Notes: generated from the sequence alone by a model not told the origin. Positions 10,538 to 21,447 are shown, numbered from the stretch's first letter. The stretch: 64,000 nt of DNA from Coriaria nepalensis (GCA_027186245.1 CP114496.1:2239501-2303500), one strand, 5' to 3'. Translations and numbers: made by a program.

Positions 10538-10674
10538 TTTATTTTTTCGCATCTACATTCGTTGTTTTTTCATAGTTTTCATAACAAAAAGGTTTTTAAG
10601 ATCATGTGTAGTCGTTTCGACTGCCGTGAATTCTGAAAGTCGGGTATAGCAAAACTGTAAATGTTTCACTTTAC

Positions 10675-10794
10675 GGGTGCGATCATACCAGCACTAATGC
10701 ACCGGATTCCATCAGAACTCCGCAGTTAAGTGTGCTCGGGCGAGAGTAGTACTGAATTGGGTGACCACTCGGGAAGTCCTCGTGTTGCACCCCT
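10675..10794 (+). rRNA. 5S rRNA copy 42
   Basis: Changes: C34T, T63C, G82A. Confidence 0.95.
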
Positions 10795-10931
10795 TTTATT
10801 TTTTCGCATCTATATTCGTTGTTTTTTCATAATTTTCATAACAAACAGGTTTTTAAGATCATGTGTAGTCGTTTCGACTGCCGTGAATTCTGAAAGTGGG
10901 GTATAGCAGAACTGTAAATGTTTCACTTCTA

Positions 10932-11051
10932 GGGTGCGATCATACCAGCACTAATTCACCGGATCTAACCAGAACTTTTCAGTTAAGTGTGCTTGGGCGA
11001 GAGTAGTACTGAGTTGGGTGACCACTCGGGAAGTCCTCGTGTTGCACCCCT
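10932..11051 (+). rRNA. 5S rRNA copy 43
   Basis: Changes: G25T, C35T, C36A, T38C, C46T, C47T, G48T. Confidence 0.93.
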
Positions 11052-11188
11052 TTTATTTTTTCGCGTCTACATTCGTTGTTTTTTCATAATTTTCATAACA
11101 AATAGGTTTTTAAGATCATGTGTAGTCGTTTTGACTGCCGTGAATTCTGAAAGTCGGGTATAGCAGAACTGTAAATGTTTCACTTCAC

Positions 11189-11308
11189 GGGTGCGATCAT
11201 ACCAGCACTAATGCACCGGATCCCATCAGAACTCCGCAGATAAGTGTGCTTGGGCGAGAGTAGTACTGAGTTGGGTGACCACTCGGGAAGTCCTCGTATT
11301 GCACCCCT
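11189..11308 (+). rRNA. 5S rRNA copy 44
   Basis: Changes: T52A, G110A. Last copy before the first delT76 copy. Confidence 0.96.
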
Positions 11309-11444
11309 TTTATTTTTTCGCATCTACGTTCGTTGTTTTTCATAATTTTCATAACAAACAGGTTTTTAAGATCATGTGTTGTCGTTTTGACTGCCGTGAA
11401 TTCTGAAAGTCGGGTATAGCAGAACTGTAAATGTTTCACTTCAC

Positions 11445-11563
11445 GGGTGCGATCATACCAGCACTAATGCACCGGATCCCATCAGAACTCCGCAGTGAAG
11501 TGTACTTGGGCGAGAGTAGACTGAGTTGGGTGACCACTCGGGAAGTCCTCGTGTTGCACCTCT
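11445..11563 (+). rRNA. 5S rRNA copy 45 (delT76, probable pseudogene)
   Basis: This is the first 119-nt copy. T76 is missing, so loop E and the IE-C box spacing change. Other changes: T53G, G60A, C118T. G60A mismatches C18 in helix II. Confidence 0.9.
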
Positions 11564-11700
11564 TTTATTTTTTCGCCTCTACATTCGTTGTTTTTTCATA
11601 ATTTTCATAACAAACAGGTTTTTAAGATCATGTGTAGTCGTTTCGACTGCCGTGAATTCTGAAAGTGGGGTATAGCAGAACTGTAAATGTTTCACTTCAC

Positions 11701-11819
11701 GGGTGCGATCATACCAGCACTAATGCACCGGATCCCATCAGAACTCCGCAGTTAAGTGTTCTTGGGCGAGAGTAGACTGAGTTGGGTGACCACTCGGGAA
11801 GTCCTCGTGTTGCACCCAT
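11701..11819 (+). rRNA. 5S rRNA copy 46 (delT76, probable pseudogene)
   Basis: 119 nt. Changes: G60T, delT76, C119A. Confidence 0.9.
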
Positions 11820-11955
11820 TTTATTTTTTCGCATCTACATTCGTTGTTTTTCATAATTTTCATAACAAACAGGTTTTAAAGATCATGTGTAGTCGTTTTG
11901 ACTGCCGTGAATTCTGAAAGTCGGGTATAGCAGAACTGTAAATGTTTCACTTCAC

Positions 11956-12074
11956 GGGTGCGATCATACCAGCACTAATGCACCGGATCCCATCAGAACT
12001 CCGCAGTGAAGTGTACTTGGGCGAGAGTAGACTGAGTTGGGTGACCACTCGGGAAGTCCTCGTGTTGCACCTCT
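11956..12074 (+). rRNA. 5S rRNA copy 47 (delT76, probable pseudogene)
   Basis: 119 nt. Changes: T53G, G60A, delT76, C118T. Confidence 0.9.
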
Positions 12075-12211
12075 TTTATTTTTTCGCCTCTACATTCGTT
12101 GTTTTTTCATAATTTTCATAACAAACAGGTTTTTAAGATCATGTGTAGTCGTTTCGACTGCCGTGAATTCTGAAAGTGGGGTATAGCAGAACTGTAAATG
12201 TTTCACTTCAC

Positions 12212-12331
12212 GGGTGCGATCATACCAGCACTAATGCACCGGATCCCATCAGAACTCCGCAGCTAAGTGTGCTTGGGCGAGAGTAGTACTGAGTTGGGTG
12301 ACCACTCGGGAAGTCCTCGTGTTGCACCCCT
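12212..12331 (+). rRNA. 5S rRNA copy 48
   Basis: Change: T52C. Confidence 0.97.
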
Positions 12332-12468
12332 TTTATTTTTTCGCGTCTACATTCGTTGTTTTTTCGTAATTTTCATAACAAATAGGTTTTTAAGATCATG
12401 TGTAGTCGTTTCGACTGCCGTGAATTCTGAAAGTGGGGTATAGCAGAACTGTAAATGTTTCACTTCAC

Positions 12469-12588
12469 GGGTGCGATCATACCAGCACTAATGCACCGGA
12501 TCCCATCAGAACTCCGCAGTTAAGTGTGCTTGGGCGAGAGTAGTACTGAGTTGGGTGACCACTCGGGAAGTCCTCGTGTTGCACCCCT
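12469..12588 (+). rRNA. 5S rRNA copy 49
   Basis: Identical to the array consensus. Confidence 0.98.
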
Positions 12589-12725
12589 TTTATTTTTTCG
12601 CGTCTACATTCGTTGTTTTTTCATAATTTTCATAACAAATAGGTTTTTAAGATCATGTGTAGTCGTTTCGACTGCCGTGAATTCCGAAAGTCGGGTATAG
12701 CAGAACTGTAAATGTTTCACTTCAC

Positions 12726-12844
12726 GGGTGCGATCATACCAGCACTAATGCACCGGATCCCATCAGAACTCCGCAGTTAAGTGTACTTGGGCGAGAGTAG
12801 ACTGAGTTGGGTGACCACTCGGGAAGTCCTCGTGTTGCACCCCT
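12726..12844 (+). rRNA. 5S rRNA copy 50 (delT76, probable pseudogene)
   Basis: 119 nt. Changes: G60A, delT76. Confidence 0.9.
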
Positions 12845-12981
12845 TTTATTTTTTCGCCTCTACATTCGTTGTATTTTCATAATTTTCATAACAAACAGGT
12901 TTTTAAGATCATGTGTAGTCGTTTTGACAGCCGTGAATTCTGAAAGTCGGGTATAGCAGAACTGTAAATGTTTCACTTCAC

Positions 12982-13100
12982 GGGTGCGATCATACCAGCA
13001 CTAATGCATCGGATCTCATCAGAACTCCGCAGTTAAGTGTACTTGGGCGAGAGTAGACTGAGTTGGGTGACCACTCGGGAAGTCCTCGTGCTGCACCCCT
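12982..13100 (+). rRNA. 5S rRNA copy 51 (delT76, probable pseudogene)
   Basis: 119 nt. Changes: C28T, C35T, G60A, delT76, T111C. Confidence 0.9.
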
Positions 13101-13237
13101 TTTATTTTTTCCCCTCTACATTCGTTGTTTTTTCATAATTTTCATAACAAACAGGTTTTTAAGATCATGTGTAGTCGTTTCGACTGCTGTGAATTCTGAG
13201 AGTGGGGTATAGCAGAACTGTAAATGTTTCACTTCAC

Positions 13238-13357
13238 GGGTGCGATCATACCAGCACTAATGCACCGGATCCCATCAGAACTCCGCAGCTAAGTGTGCTT
13301 GGGCGAGAGTAGTACTGAGTTGGGTGACCACTCGGGAAGTCCTTGTGTTGCACCCCT
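13238..13357 (+). rRNA. 5S rRNA copy 52
   Basis: Changes: T52C, C107T. Candidate right-hand parent of chimeric copy 68. Confidence 0.96.
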
Positions 13358-13494
13358 TTTATTTTTTCGCGTCTACATTCGTTGTTTTTTCGTAATTTTC
13401 ATAACAAATAGGTTTTTAAGATCATGTGTAGTCGTTTCGACTGCCGTGAATTCTGAAAGTCGGGTATAGCAGAACTGTAAATGTTTCACTTCAC

Positions 13495-13613
13495 GGGTGC
13501 GATCATACCAGCACTAATGCACCGGATCCCATCAGAACTCCGCAGTTAAGTGTTCTTGGGCGAGAGTAGACTGAGTTGGGTGACCACTCGGGAAGTCCTC
13601 GTGTTGCACCCAT
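13495..13613 (+). rRNA. 5S rRNA copy 53 (delT76, probable pseudogene)
   Basis: 119 nt. Changes: G60T, delT76, C119A. Confidence 0.9.
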
Positions 13614-13749
13614 TTTATTTTTTCGCATCTACATTCGTTGTTTTTCATAATTTTCATAACAAACAGGTTTTAAAGATCATGTGTAGTCGTTTTGACTGCC
13701 GTGAATTCTGAAAGTCGGGTATAGCAGAACTGTAAATGTTTCACTTCAC

Positions 13750-13868
13750 GGGTGCGATCATACCAGCACTAATGCACCGGATCCCATCAGAACTCCGCAG
13801 TGAAGTGTACTTGGGCGAGAGTAGACTGAGTTGGGTGACCACTCGGGAAGTCCTCGTGTTGCACCTCT
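13750..13868 (+). rRNA. 5S rRNA copy 54 (delT76, probable pseudogene)
   Basis: 119 nt. Changes: T53G, G60A, delT76, C118T. Confidence 0.9.
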
Positions 13869-14005
13869 TTTATTTTTTCGCCTCTACATTCGTTGTTTTT
13901 TCATAATTTTCATAACAAACAGGTTTTTAAGATCATGTGTAGTCGTTTCGACTGCCGTGAATTCTGAAAGTGGGGTATAGCAGAACTGTAAATGTTTCAC
14001 TTCAC

Positions 14006-14125
14006 GGGTGCGATCATACCAGCACTAATGCACCGGATCCCATCAGAACTCCGCAGCTAAGTGTGCTTGGGCGAGAGTAGTACTGAGTTGGGTGACCACT
14101 CGGGAAGTCCTCGTGTTGCACCCCT
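14006..14125 (+). rRNA. 5S rRNA copy 55
   Basis: Change: T52C. Confidence 0.97.
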
Positions 14126-14262
14126 TTTATTTTTTCGCGTCTACATTCGTTGTTTTTTCGTAATTTTCATAACAAATAGGTTTTTAAGATCATGTGTAGT
14201 CGTTTCGACTGCCGTGAATTCTGAAAGTGGGGTATAGCAGAACTGTAAATGTTTCACTTCAC

Positions 14263-14382
14263 GGGTGCGATCATACCAGCACTAATGCACCGGATCCCAT
14301 CAGAACTCCGCAGTTAAGTGTGCTTGGGCGAGAGTAGTACTGAGTTGGGTGACCACTCGGGAAGTCCTCGTGTTGCACCCCT
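14263..14382 (+). rRNA. 5S rRNA copy 56
   Basis: Identical to the array consensus. Confidence 0.98.
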
Positions 14383-14519
14383 TTTATTTTTTCGCGTCTA
14401 CATTCGTTGTTTTTTCATAATTTTCATAACAAATAGGTTTTTAAGATCATGTGTAGTCGTTTCGACTGCCGTGAATTCTGAAAGTCGGGTATAGCAGAAC
14501 TGTAAATGTTTCACTTCAC

Positions 14520-14638
14520 GGGTGCGATCATACCAGCACTAATGCACCGGATCCCATCAGAACTCCGCAGTTAAGTGTACTTGGGCGAGAGTAGACTGAG
14601 TTGGGTGACCACTCGGGAAGTCCTCGTGTTGCACCCCT
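14520..14638 (+). rRNA. 5S rRNA copy 57 (delT76, probable pseudogene)
   Basis: 119 nt. Changes: G60A, delT76. Confidence 0.9.
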
Positions 14639-14775
14639 TTTATTTTTTCGCCTCTACATTCGTTGTATTTTCATAATTTTCATAACAAACAGGTTTTTAA
14701 GATCATGTGTAGTCGTTTTGACAGCCGTGAATTCTGAAAGTCGGGTATAGCAGAACTGTAAATGTTTCACTTCAC

Positions 14776-14894
14776 GGGTGCGATCATACCAGCACTAATG
14801 CATCGGATCTCATCAGAACTCCGCAGTTAAGTGTACTTGGGCGAGAGTAGACTGAGTTGGGTGACCACTCGGGAAGTCCTCGTGCTGCACCCCT
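14776..14894 (+). rRNA. 5S rRNA copy 58 (delT76, probable pseudogene)
   Basis: 119 nt. Changes: C28T, C35T, G60A, delT76, T111C. Confidence 0.9.
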
Positions 14895-15031
14895 TTTATT
14901 TTTTCCCCTCTACATTCGTTGTTTTTTCATAATTTTCATAACAAACAGGTTTTTAAGATCATGTGTAGTCGTTTCGACTGCTGTGAATTCTGAAAGTGGG
15001 GTATAGCAGAACTGTAAATGTTTCACTTCAC

Positions 15032-15151
15032 GGGTGCGATCATACCAGCACTAATGCACCGGATCCCATCAGAACTCCGCAGCTAAGTGTGCTTGGGTGA
15101 GAGTAGTACTGAGTTGGGTGACCACTCGGGAAGTCCTTGTGTTGCACCCCT
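15032..15151 (+). rRNA. 5S rRNA copy 59
   Basis: Changes: T52C, C67T, C107T. Confidence 0.95.
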
Positions 15152-15288
15152 TTTATTTTTTCGCGTCTACATTCGTTGTTTTTTCGTAATTTTCATAACA
15201 AATAGGTTTTTAAGATCATGTGTAGTCGTTTCGACTGCCGTGAATTCTGAAAGTGGGGTATAGCAGAACTGTAAATGTTTCACTTCAC

Positions 15289-15408
15289 GGGTGCGATCAT
15301 ACCAGCACTAATGCACCGGATCCCATCAGAACTCCGCAATTAAGTGTGCTTGGGCGAGAGTAGTACTGAGTTGGGTGACCACTCGGGAAGTCCTCGTGTT
15401 GCACCCCT
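15289..15408 (+). rRNA. 5S rRNA copy 60
   Basis: Change: G51A. Partner of copy 76. Confidence 0.96.
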
Positions 15409-15545
15409 TTTATTTTTTCGCGTCTACATTCGTTGTTTTTTCATAATTTTCATAACAAACAGGTTTTTAAGATTATGTGTAGTCGTTTCGACTGCCGTGA
15501 ATTCTGAAAGTGGGGTATAGCAGAACTGTAAATGTTTCACTTCCC

Positions 15546-15665
15546 GGGTGCGATCATACCAGCACTAATGTACCGGATCCCATCAGAACTCCGCAGTTAA
15601 GTGTGCTTGGGCGAGAGTAGTACTGAGTTGGGTGACCACTCGGGAAGTCCTTGTGTTGCACCCCT
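15546..15665 (+). rRNA. 5S rRNA copy 61
   Basis: Changes: C26T, C107T. The leader has CCC before the gene. Confidence 0.96.
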
Positions 15666-15801
15666 TTTATTTTTTCGCATCTACATTCGTTGTTTTTCAT
15701 AATTTTCATAACAAACAGGTTTTTAAGATCATGTGTAGTCGTTTTGACAGCCGTGAATTCTGAAAGTCGGGTATAGCAGAACTGTAAATGTTTCACTTCA
15801 C

Positions 15802-15920
15802 GGGTGCGATCATACCAGCACTAATGCATCGGATCTCATCAGAACTCCGCAGTTAAGTGTACTTGGGCGAGAGTAGACTGAGTTCGGTGACCACTCGGGA
15901 AGTCCTCGTGCTGCACCCCT
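15802..15920 (+). rRNA. 5S rRNA copy 62 (delT76, probable pseudogene)
   Basis: 119 nt. Changes: C28T, C35T, G60A, delT76, G85C, T111C. Confidence 0.9.
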
Positions 15921-16057
15921 TTTATTTTTTCCCCTCTACATTCGTTGTTTTTTCATAATTTTCATAACAAACAGGTTTTTAAGATCATGTGTAGTCGTTT
16001 CGACTGCCGTGAATTCTGAAAGTCGGGTATAGTAGAACTGTAAATGTTTCACTTCAC

Positions 16058-16177
16058 GGGTGCGATCATACCAGCACTAATGCACTGGATCCCATTAGAA
16101 CTCCGCAGTTAAGTGTGCTTGGGCGAGAGTAGTACTGAGTTGGATGACCACTCGGGAAGTCCTCGTGTTACACCCCT
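16058..16177 (+). rRNA. 5S rRNA copy 63
   Basis: Changes: C29T, C39T, G87A, G113A. Confidence 0.95.
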
Positions 16178-16314
16178 TTTATTTTTTCGCATCTACATTC
16201 GTTGTTTTTTCATAATTTTCATAACAAACAGGTTTTTAAGATCATGTGTAGTCGTTTCGACTGCAGTGAATTCTGAAAGTGGGGTATAGCAGAACTGTAA
16301 ATGTTTCACTTCAG

Positions 16315-16434
16315 GGGTGCGATCATACCAGCACTAATGCACCGGATCCCATCAGAACTCCGCAGTGAAATGTGCTTGGGCGAGAGTAGTACTGAGTTGG
16401 GTGACCACTCGGGAGGTCCTCGTGTTGCACCCCT
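16315..16434 (+). rRNA. 5S rRNA copy 64
   Basis: Changes: T53G, G56A, A101G. Confidence 0.95.
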
Positions 16435-16571
16435 TTTATTTTTTCGCGTCTACATTCGTTGTTTCTTCATAATTTTCATAACAAATAGGTTTTTAAGATC
16501 ATGTGTAGTCGTTTCGACTGCCGTGAATTCTGAAAGTCGGGTATAGCAGAACTGTAAATGTTTCACTTCAC

Positions 16572-16691
16572 GGGTGCGATCATACCAGCACTAATGCACC
16601 GGATCCCATCAGAATGCCGCAGTTAAGTGTGCTTGGGCGAGAGTAGTACTGAGTTGGGTGACCACTCGGGAAGTCCTCGTGTTGCACCTCT
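16572..16691 (+). rRNA. 5S rRNA copy 65
   Basis: Changes: C44T, T45G, C118T. Confidence 0.95.
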
Positions 16692-16828
16692 TTTATTTTT
16701 TCGCCTCTACATTCGTTGTTTTTTCATAATTTTCATAACAAACAGGTTTTTAAGATCATGTGTAGTCGTTTCGACTGCCGTGAATTCTGAAAGTCGGGTA
16801 TAGCAGAACTGTAAATGTTTCACTTCAC

Positions 16829-16948
16829 TGGTGCGAACATACCAGCACTAATGCACCGGATCCCATCAGAACTCCGCAGATAAGTGTGCTTGGGCGAGAG
16901 AAGTACTGAGTTGGGCTACCACTCGGGAAGTCCTCGTGTTGCACCCCT
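16829..16948 (+). rRNA. 5S rRNA copy 66
   Basis: Changes: G1T, T9A, T52A, T73A, T88C, G89T. The C-box changes make it a doubtful functional copy. Confidence 0.92.
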
Positions 16949-17085
16949 TTTATTTTTTCGCATCTACATTCGTTGTTTTTTCATATTTTTCATAACAAAC
17001 AGGTTTTTAAGATCATGTGTAGTCGTTTCGACTGCCGTGAATTCTGAAAGTCGGGTATAGCAGAACTGTACATGTTTCACTTCAG

Positions 17086-17205
17086 GTGTGCGATCATACC
17101 AGCACTAATGCACCGGATCCCATCAGAACTCTGCAGTTAAGTGTGCCCGGGCGAGAGTAGTACTGAGTTGGGTGACCACTCGGGAAGTCCTCGTGTTGCA
17201 CCCCT
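17086..17205 (+). rRNA. 5S rRNA copy 67
   Basis: Changes: G2T, C47T, T62C, T63C. Confidence 0.94.
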
Positions 17206-17342
17206 TTTATTTTTTCGCATCTACATTCGTTGTTTTTTCATAATTTTCATAACAAACAGGTTTTTAAGATCATGTGTAGTCGTTTCGACTGCCGTGAATT
17301 CTGAAAGTCGGGTATAACAGAACTGTAAATGTTTCACTTTAG

Positions 17343-17462
17343 GTGTGCGATCATACCAGCACTAATGCACCGGATCCCATCAGAACTCCGCAGCTAAGTG
17401 TGCTTGGGCAAGAGTAGTACTGAGTTGGGTGACCACTCGGGAAGTCCTTGTGTTGCACCCCT
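17343..17462 (+). rRNA. 5S rRNA copy 68 (chimeric junction copy)
   Basis: Changes: G2T, T52C, G68A, C107T. The leader and G2T match copy 84, while T52C, C107T and the following spacer match copies 52 and 59. The copy therefore spans the junction of the 16-copy duplication. Confidence 0.95.
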
Positions 17463-17599
17463 TTTATTTTTTCGCGTCTACATTCGTTGTTTTTTCGTAA
17501 TTTTCATAACAAATAGGTTTTTAAGATCATGTGTAGTCGTTTCGACTGCCGTGAATTCTGAAAGTCGGGTATAGCAGAACTGTAAATGTTTCACTTCAC

Positions 17600-17718
17600 G
17601 GGTGCGATCATACCAGCACTAATGCACCGGATCCCATCAGAACTCCGCAGTTAAGTGTTCTTGGGCGAGAGTAGACTGAGTTGGGTGACCACTCGGGAAG
17701 TCCTCGTGTTGCACCCAT
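17600..17718 (+). rRNA. 5S rRNA copy 69 (delT76, probable pseudogene)
   Basis: 119 nt. Changes: G60T, delT76, C119A. Confidence 0.9.
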
Positions 17719-17854
17719 TTTATTTTTTCGCATCTACATTCGTTGTTTTTCATAATTTTCATAACAAACAGGTTTTAAAGATCATGTGTAGTCGTTTTGA
17801 CTGCCGTGAATTCTGAAAGTCGGGTATAGCAGAACTGTAAATGTTTCACTTCAC

Positions 17855-17973
17855 GGGTGCGATCATACCAGCACTAATGCACCGGATCCCATCAGAACTC
17901 CGCAGTGAAGTGTACTTGGGCGAGAGTAGACTGAGTTGGGTGACCACTCGGGAAGTCCTCGTGTTGCACCTCT
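17855..17973 (+). rRNA. 5S rRNA copy 70 (delT76, probable pseudogene)
   Basis: 119 nt. Changes: T53G, G60A, delT76, C118T. Confidence 0.9.
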
Positions 17974-18110
17974 TTTATTTTTTCGCCTCTACATTCGTTG
18001 TTTTTTCATAATTTTCATAACAAACAGGTTTTTAAGATCATGTGTAGTCGTTTCGACTGCCGTGAATTCTGAAAGTGGGGTATAGCAGAACTGTAAATGT
18101 TTCACTTCAC

Positions 18111-18230
18111 GGGTGCGATCAAACCAGCACTAATGCACCGGATCCCATCAGAACTCCGCAGCTAAGTGTGCTTGGGCGAGAGTAGTACTGAGTTGGGTGA
18201 CCACTCGGGAAGTCCTCGTGTTGCACCCCT
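18111..18230 (+). rRNA. 5S rRNA copy 71
   Basis: Changes: T12A, T52C. Confidence 0.96.
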
Positions 18231-18367
18231 TTTATTTTTTCGCGTCTACATTCGTTGTTTTTTCGTAATTTTCATAACAAATAGGTTTTTAAGATCATGT
18301 GTAGTCGTTTCGACTGCCGTGAATTCTGAAAGTGGGGTATAGCAGAACTGTAAATGTTTCACTTCAC

Positions 18368-18487
18368 GGGTGCGATCATACCAGCACTAATGCACCGGAT
18401 CCCATCAGAACTCCGCAGTTAAGTGTGCTTGGGCGAGAGTAGTACTGAGTTGGGTGACCACTCGGGAAGTCCTCGTGTTGCACCCCT
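18368..18487 (+). rRNA. 5S rRNA copy 72
   Basis: Identical to the array consensus. Confidence 0.98.
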
Positions 18488-18624
18488 TTTATTTTTTCGC
18501 GTCTACATTCGTTGTTTTTTCATAATTTTCATAACAAATAGGTTTTTAAGATCATGTGTAGTCGTTTCGACTGCCGTGAATTCTGAAAGTCGGGTATAGC
18601 AGAACTGTAAATGTTTCACTTCAC

Positions 18625-18743
18625 GGGTGCGATCATACCAGCACTAATGCACCGGATCCCATCAGAACTCCGCAGTTAAGTGTACTTGGGCGAGAGTAGA
18701 CTGAGTTGGGTGACCACTCGGGAAGTCCTCGTGTTGCACCCCT
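18625..18743 (+). rRNA. 5S rRNA copy 73 (delT76, probable pseudogene)
   Basis: 119 nt. Changes: G60A, delT76. Confidence 0.9.
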
Positions 18744-18880
18744 TTTATTTTTTCGCCTCTACATTCGTTGTATTTTCATAATTTTCATAACAAACAGGTT
18801 TTTAAGATCATGTGTAGTCGTTTTGACAGCCGTGAATTCTGAAAGTCGGGTATAGCAGAACTGTAAATGTTTCACTTCAC

Positions 18881-18999
18881 GGGTGCGATCATACCAGCAC
18901 TAATGCATCGGATCTCATCAGAACTCCGCAGTTAAGTGTACTTGGGCGAGAGTAGACTGAGTTGGGTGACCACTCGGGAAGTCCTCGTGCTGCACCCCT
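18881..18999 (+). rRNA. 5S rRNA copy 74 (delT76, probable pseudogene)
   Basis: 119 nt. Changes: C28T, C35T, G60A, delT76, T111C. Confidence 0.9.
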
Positions 19000-19136
19000 T
19001 TTATTTTTTCCCCTCTACATTCGTTGTTTTTTCATAATTTTCATAACTAACAGGTTTTTAAGATCATGTGTAGTCGTTTCGACTGCTGTGAATTCTGAAA
19101 GTGGGGTATAGCAGAACTGTAAATGTTTCACTTCAC

Positions 19137-19256
19137 GGGTGCGATCATACCAGCACTAATGCACCGGATCCCATCAGAACTCCGCAGCTAAGTGTGCTTG
19201 GGCGAGAGTAGTACTGAGTTGGGTGACCACTCGGGAAGTCCTTGTGTTGCACCCCT
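19137..19256 (+). rRNA. 5S rRNA copy 75
   Basis: Changes: T52C, C107T. Confidence 0.96.
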
Positions 19257-19393
19257 TTTATTTTTTCGCGTCTACATTCGTTGTTTTTTCGTAATTTTCA
19301 TAACAAATAGGTTTTTAAGATCATGTGTAGTCGTTTCGACTGCCGTGAATTCTGAAAGTGGGGTATAGCAGAACTGTAAATGTTTCACTTCAC

Positions 19394-19513
19394 GGGTGCG
19401 ATCATACCAGCACTAATGCACCGGATCCCATCAGAACTCCGCAATTAAGTGTGCTTGGGCGAGAGTAGTACTGAGTTGGGTGACCACTCGGGAAGTCCTC
19501 GTGTTGCACCCCT
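19394..19513 (+). rRNA. 5S rRNA copy 76
   Basis: Change: G51A. Confidence 0.96.
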
Positions 19514-19650
19514 TTTATTTTTTCGCGTCTACATTCGTTGTTTTTTCATAATTTTCATAACAAACAGGTTTTTAAGATTATGTGTAGTCGTTTCGACTGC
19601 CGTGAATTCTGAAAGTGGGGTATAGCAGAACTGTAAATGTTTCACTTCCC

Positions 19651-19770
19651 GGGTGCGATCATACCAGCACTAATGTACCGGATCCCATTAGAACTCCGCA
19701 GTTAAGTGTGCTTGGGCGAGAGTAGTACTGAGTTGGGTGACCACTCGGGAAGTCCTTGTGTTGCACCCCT
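19651..19770 (+). rRNA. 5S rRNA copy 77
   Basis: Changes: C26T, C39T, C107T. Confidence 0.95.
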
Positions 19771-19906
19771 TTTATTTTTTCGCATCTACATTCGTTGTTT
19801 TTCATAATTTTCATAACAAACAGGTTTTTAAGATCATGTGTAGTCGTTTTGACAGCCGTGAATTCTGAAAGTCGGGTATAGCAGAACTGTAAATGTTTCA
19901 CTTCAC

Positions 19907-20025
19907 GGGTGCGATCATACCAGCACTAATGCATCGGATCTCATCAGAACTCCGCAGTTAAGTGTACTTGGGCGAGAGTAGACTGAGTTCGGTGACCACT
20001 CGGGAAGTCCTCGTGCTGCACCCCT
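19907..20025 (+). rRNA. 5S rRNA copy 78 (delT76, probable pseudogene)
   Basis: 119 nt. Changes: C28T, C35T, G60A, delT76, G85C, T111C. Confidence 0.9.
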
Positions 20026-20162
20026 TTTATTTTTTCCCCTCTACATTCGTTGTTTTTTCATAATTTTCATAACAAACAGGTTTTTAAGATCATGTGTAGT
20101 CGTTTCGACTGCCGTGAATTCTGAAAGTCGGGTATAGTAGAACTGTAAATGTTTCACTTCAC

Positions 20163-20282
20163 GGGTGCGATCATACCAGCACTAATGCACTGGATCCCAT
20201 TAGAACTCCGCAGTTAAGTGTGCTTGGGCGAGAGTAGTACTGAGTTGGATGACCACTCGGGAAGTCCTCGTGTTGCACCCCT
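20163..20282 (+). rRNA. 5S rRNA copy 79
   Basis: Changes: C29T, C39T, G87A. Confidence 0.95.
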
Positions 20283-20419
20283 TTTATTTTTTCGCATCTA
20301 CATTCGTTGTTTTTTCATAATTTTCATAACAAACAGGTTTTTAAGATCATGTGTAGTCGTTTCGACTGCAGTGAATTCTGAAAGTGGGGTATAGCAGAAC
20401 TGTAAATGTTTCACTTCAG

Positions 20420-20539
20420 GGGTGCGATCATACCAGCACTAATGCACCGGATCCCATCAGAACTCCGCAGTGAAATGTGCTTGGGCGAGAGTAGTACTGA
20501 GTTGGGTGACCACTCGGGAGGTCCTCGTGTTGCACCCCT
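20420..20539 (+). rRNA. 5S rRNA copy 80
   Basis: Changes: T53G, G56A, A101G. Confidence 0.95.
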
Positions 20540-20676
20540 TTTATTTTTTCGCGTCTACATTCGTTGTTTCTTCATAATTTTCATAACAAATAGGTTTTTA
20601 AGATCATGTGTAGTCGTTTCGACTGCCGTGAATTCTGAAAGTCGGGTATAGCAGAACTGTAAATGTTTCACTTCAC

Positions 20677-20796
20677 GGGTGCGATCATACCAGCACTAAT
20701 GCACCGGATCCCATCAGAATGCCGCAGTTAAGTGTGCTTGGGCGAGAGTAGTACTGAGTTGGGTGACCACTCGGGAAGTCCTCGTGTTGCACCTCT
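20677..20796 (+). rRNA. 5S rRNA copy 81
   Basis: Changes: C44T, T45G, C118T. Confidence 0.95.
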
Positions 20797-20933
20797 TTTA
20801 TTTTTTCGCCTCTACATTCGTTGTTTTTTCATAATTTTCATAACAAACAGGTTTTTAAGATCATGTGTAGTCGTTTCGACTGCCGTGAATTCTGAAAGTC
20901 GGGTATAGCAGAACTGTAAATGTTTCACTTCAC

Positions 20934-21053
20934 TGGTGCGAACATACCAGCACTAATGCACCGGATCCCATCAGAACTCCGCAGATAAGTGTGCTTGGGC
21001 GAGAGAAGTACTGAGTTGGGCTACCACTCGGGAAGTCCTCGTGTTGCACCCCT
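20934..21053 (+). rRNA. 5S rRNA copy 82
   Basis: Changes: G1T, T9A, T52A, T73A, T88C, G89T, as in copy 66. Confidence 0.92.
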
Positions 21054-21190
21054 TTTATTTTTTCGCATCTACATTCGTTGTTTTTTCATAATTTTCATAA
21101 CAAACAGGTTTTTAAGATCATGTGTAGTCGTTTCGACTGCCGTGAATTCTGAAAGTCGGGTATAGCAGAACTGTACATGTTTCACTTCAG

Positions 21191-21310
21191 GTGTGCGATC
21201 ATACCAGCACTAATGCACCGGATCCCATCAGAACTCTGCAGTTAAGTGTGCCCGGGCGAGAGTAGTACTGAGTTGGGTGACCACTCGGGAAGTCCTCGTG
21301 TTGCACCCCT
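21191..21310 (+). rRNA. 5S rRNA copy 83
   Basis: Changes: G2T, C47T, T62C, T63C. Confidence 0.94.
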
Positions 21311-21447
21311 TTTATTTTTTCGCATCTACATTCGTTGTTTTTTCATAATTTTCATAACAAACAGGTTTTTAAGATCATGTGTAGTCGTTTCGACTGCCGT
21401 GAATTCTGAAAGTCGGGTATAACAGAACTGTAAATGTTTCACTTTAG

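Larger units (their letters stand above)
11701..13494 (+). repeat. 7-copy duplication, unit 1 (copies 46-52)
   Basis: The order of marked copies (G60T delT76 / T53G delT76 / T52C / consensus / delT76 / C28T-T111C delT76 / T52C-C107T) is repeated 1794 bp later in copies 53-59 and again in copies 69-75. Confidence 0.85.
13495..15288 (+). repeat. 7-copy duplication, unit 2 (copies 53-59)
   Basis: Second unit of the 7-copy block. It differs from the first by single bases, for example C67T in copy 59. Confidence 0.85.
13260..17364 (+). repeat. 16-copy tandem duplication, unit 1
   Basis: Copies 53-67 have the same variant order and spacing as copies 69-83, offset 4105 bp. The boundary is placed inside chimeric copy 68, between 17345 and 17388; the exact base is not resolvable because both parents agree there. 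Confidence 0.9.
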
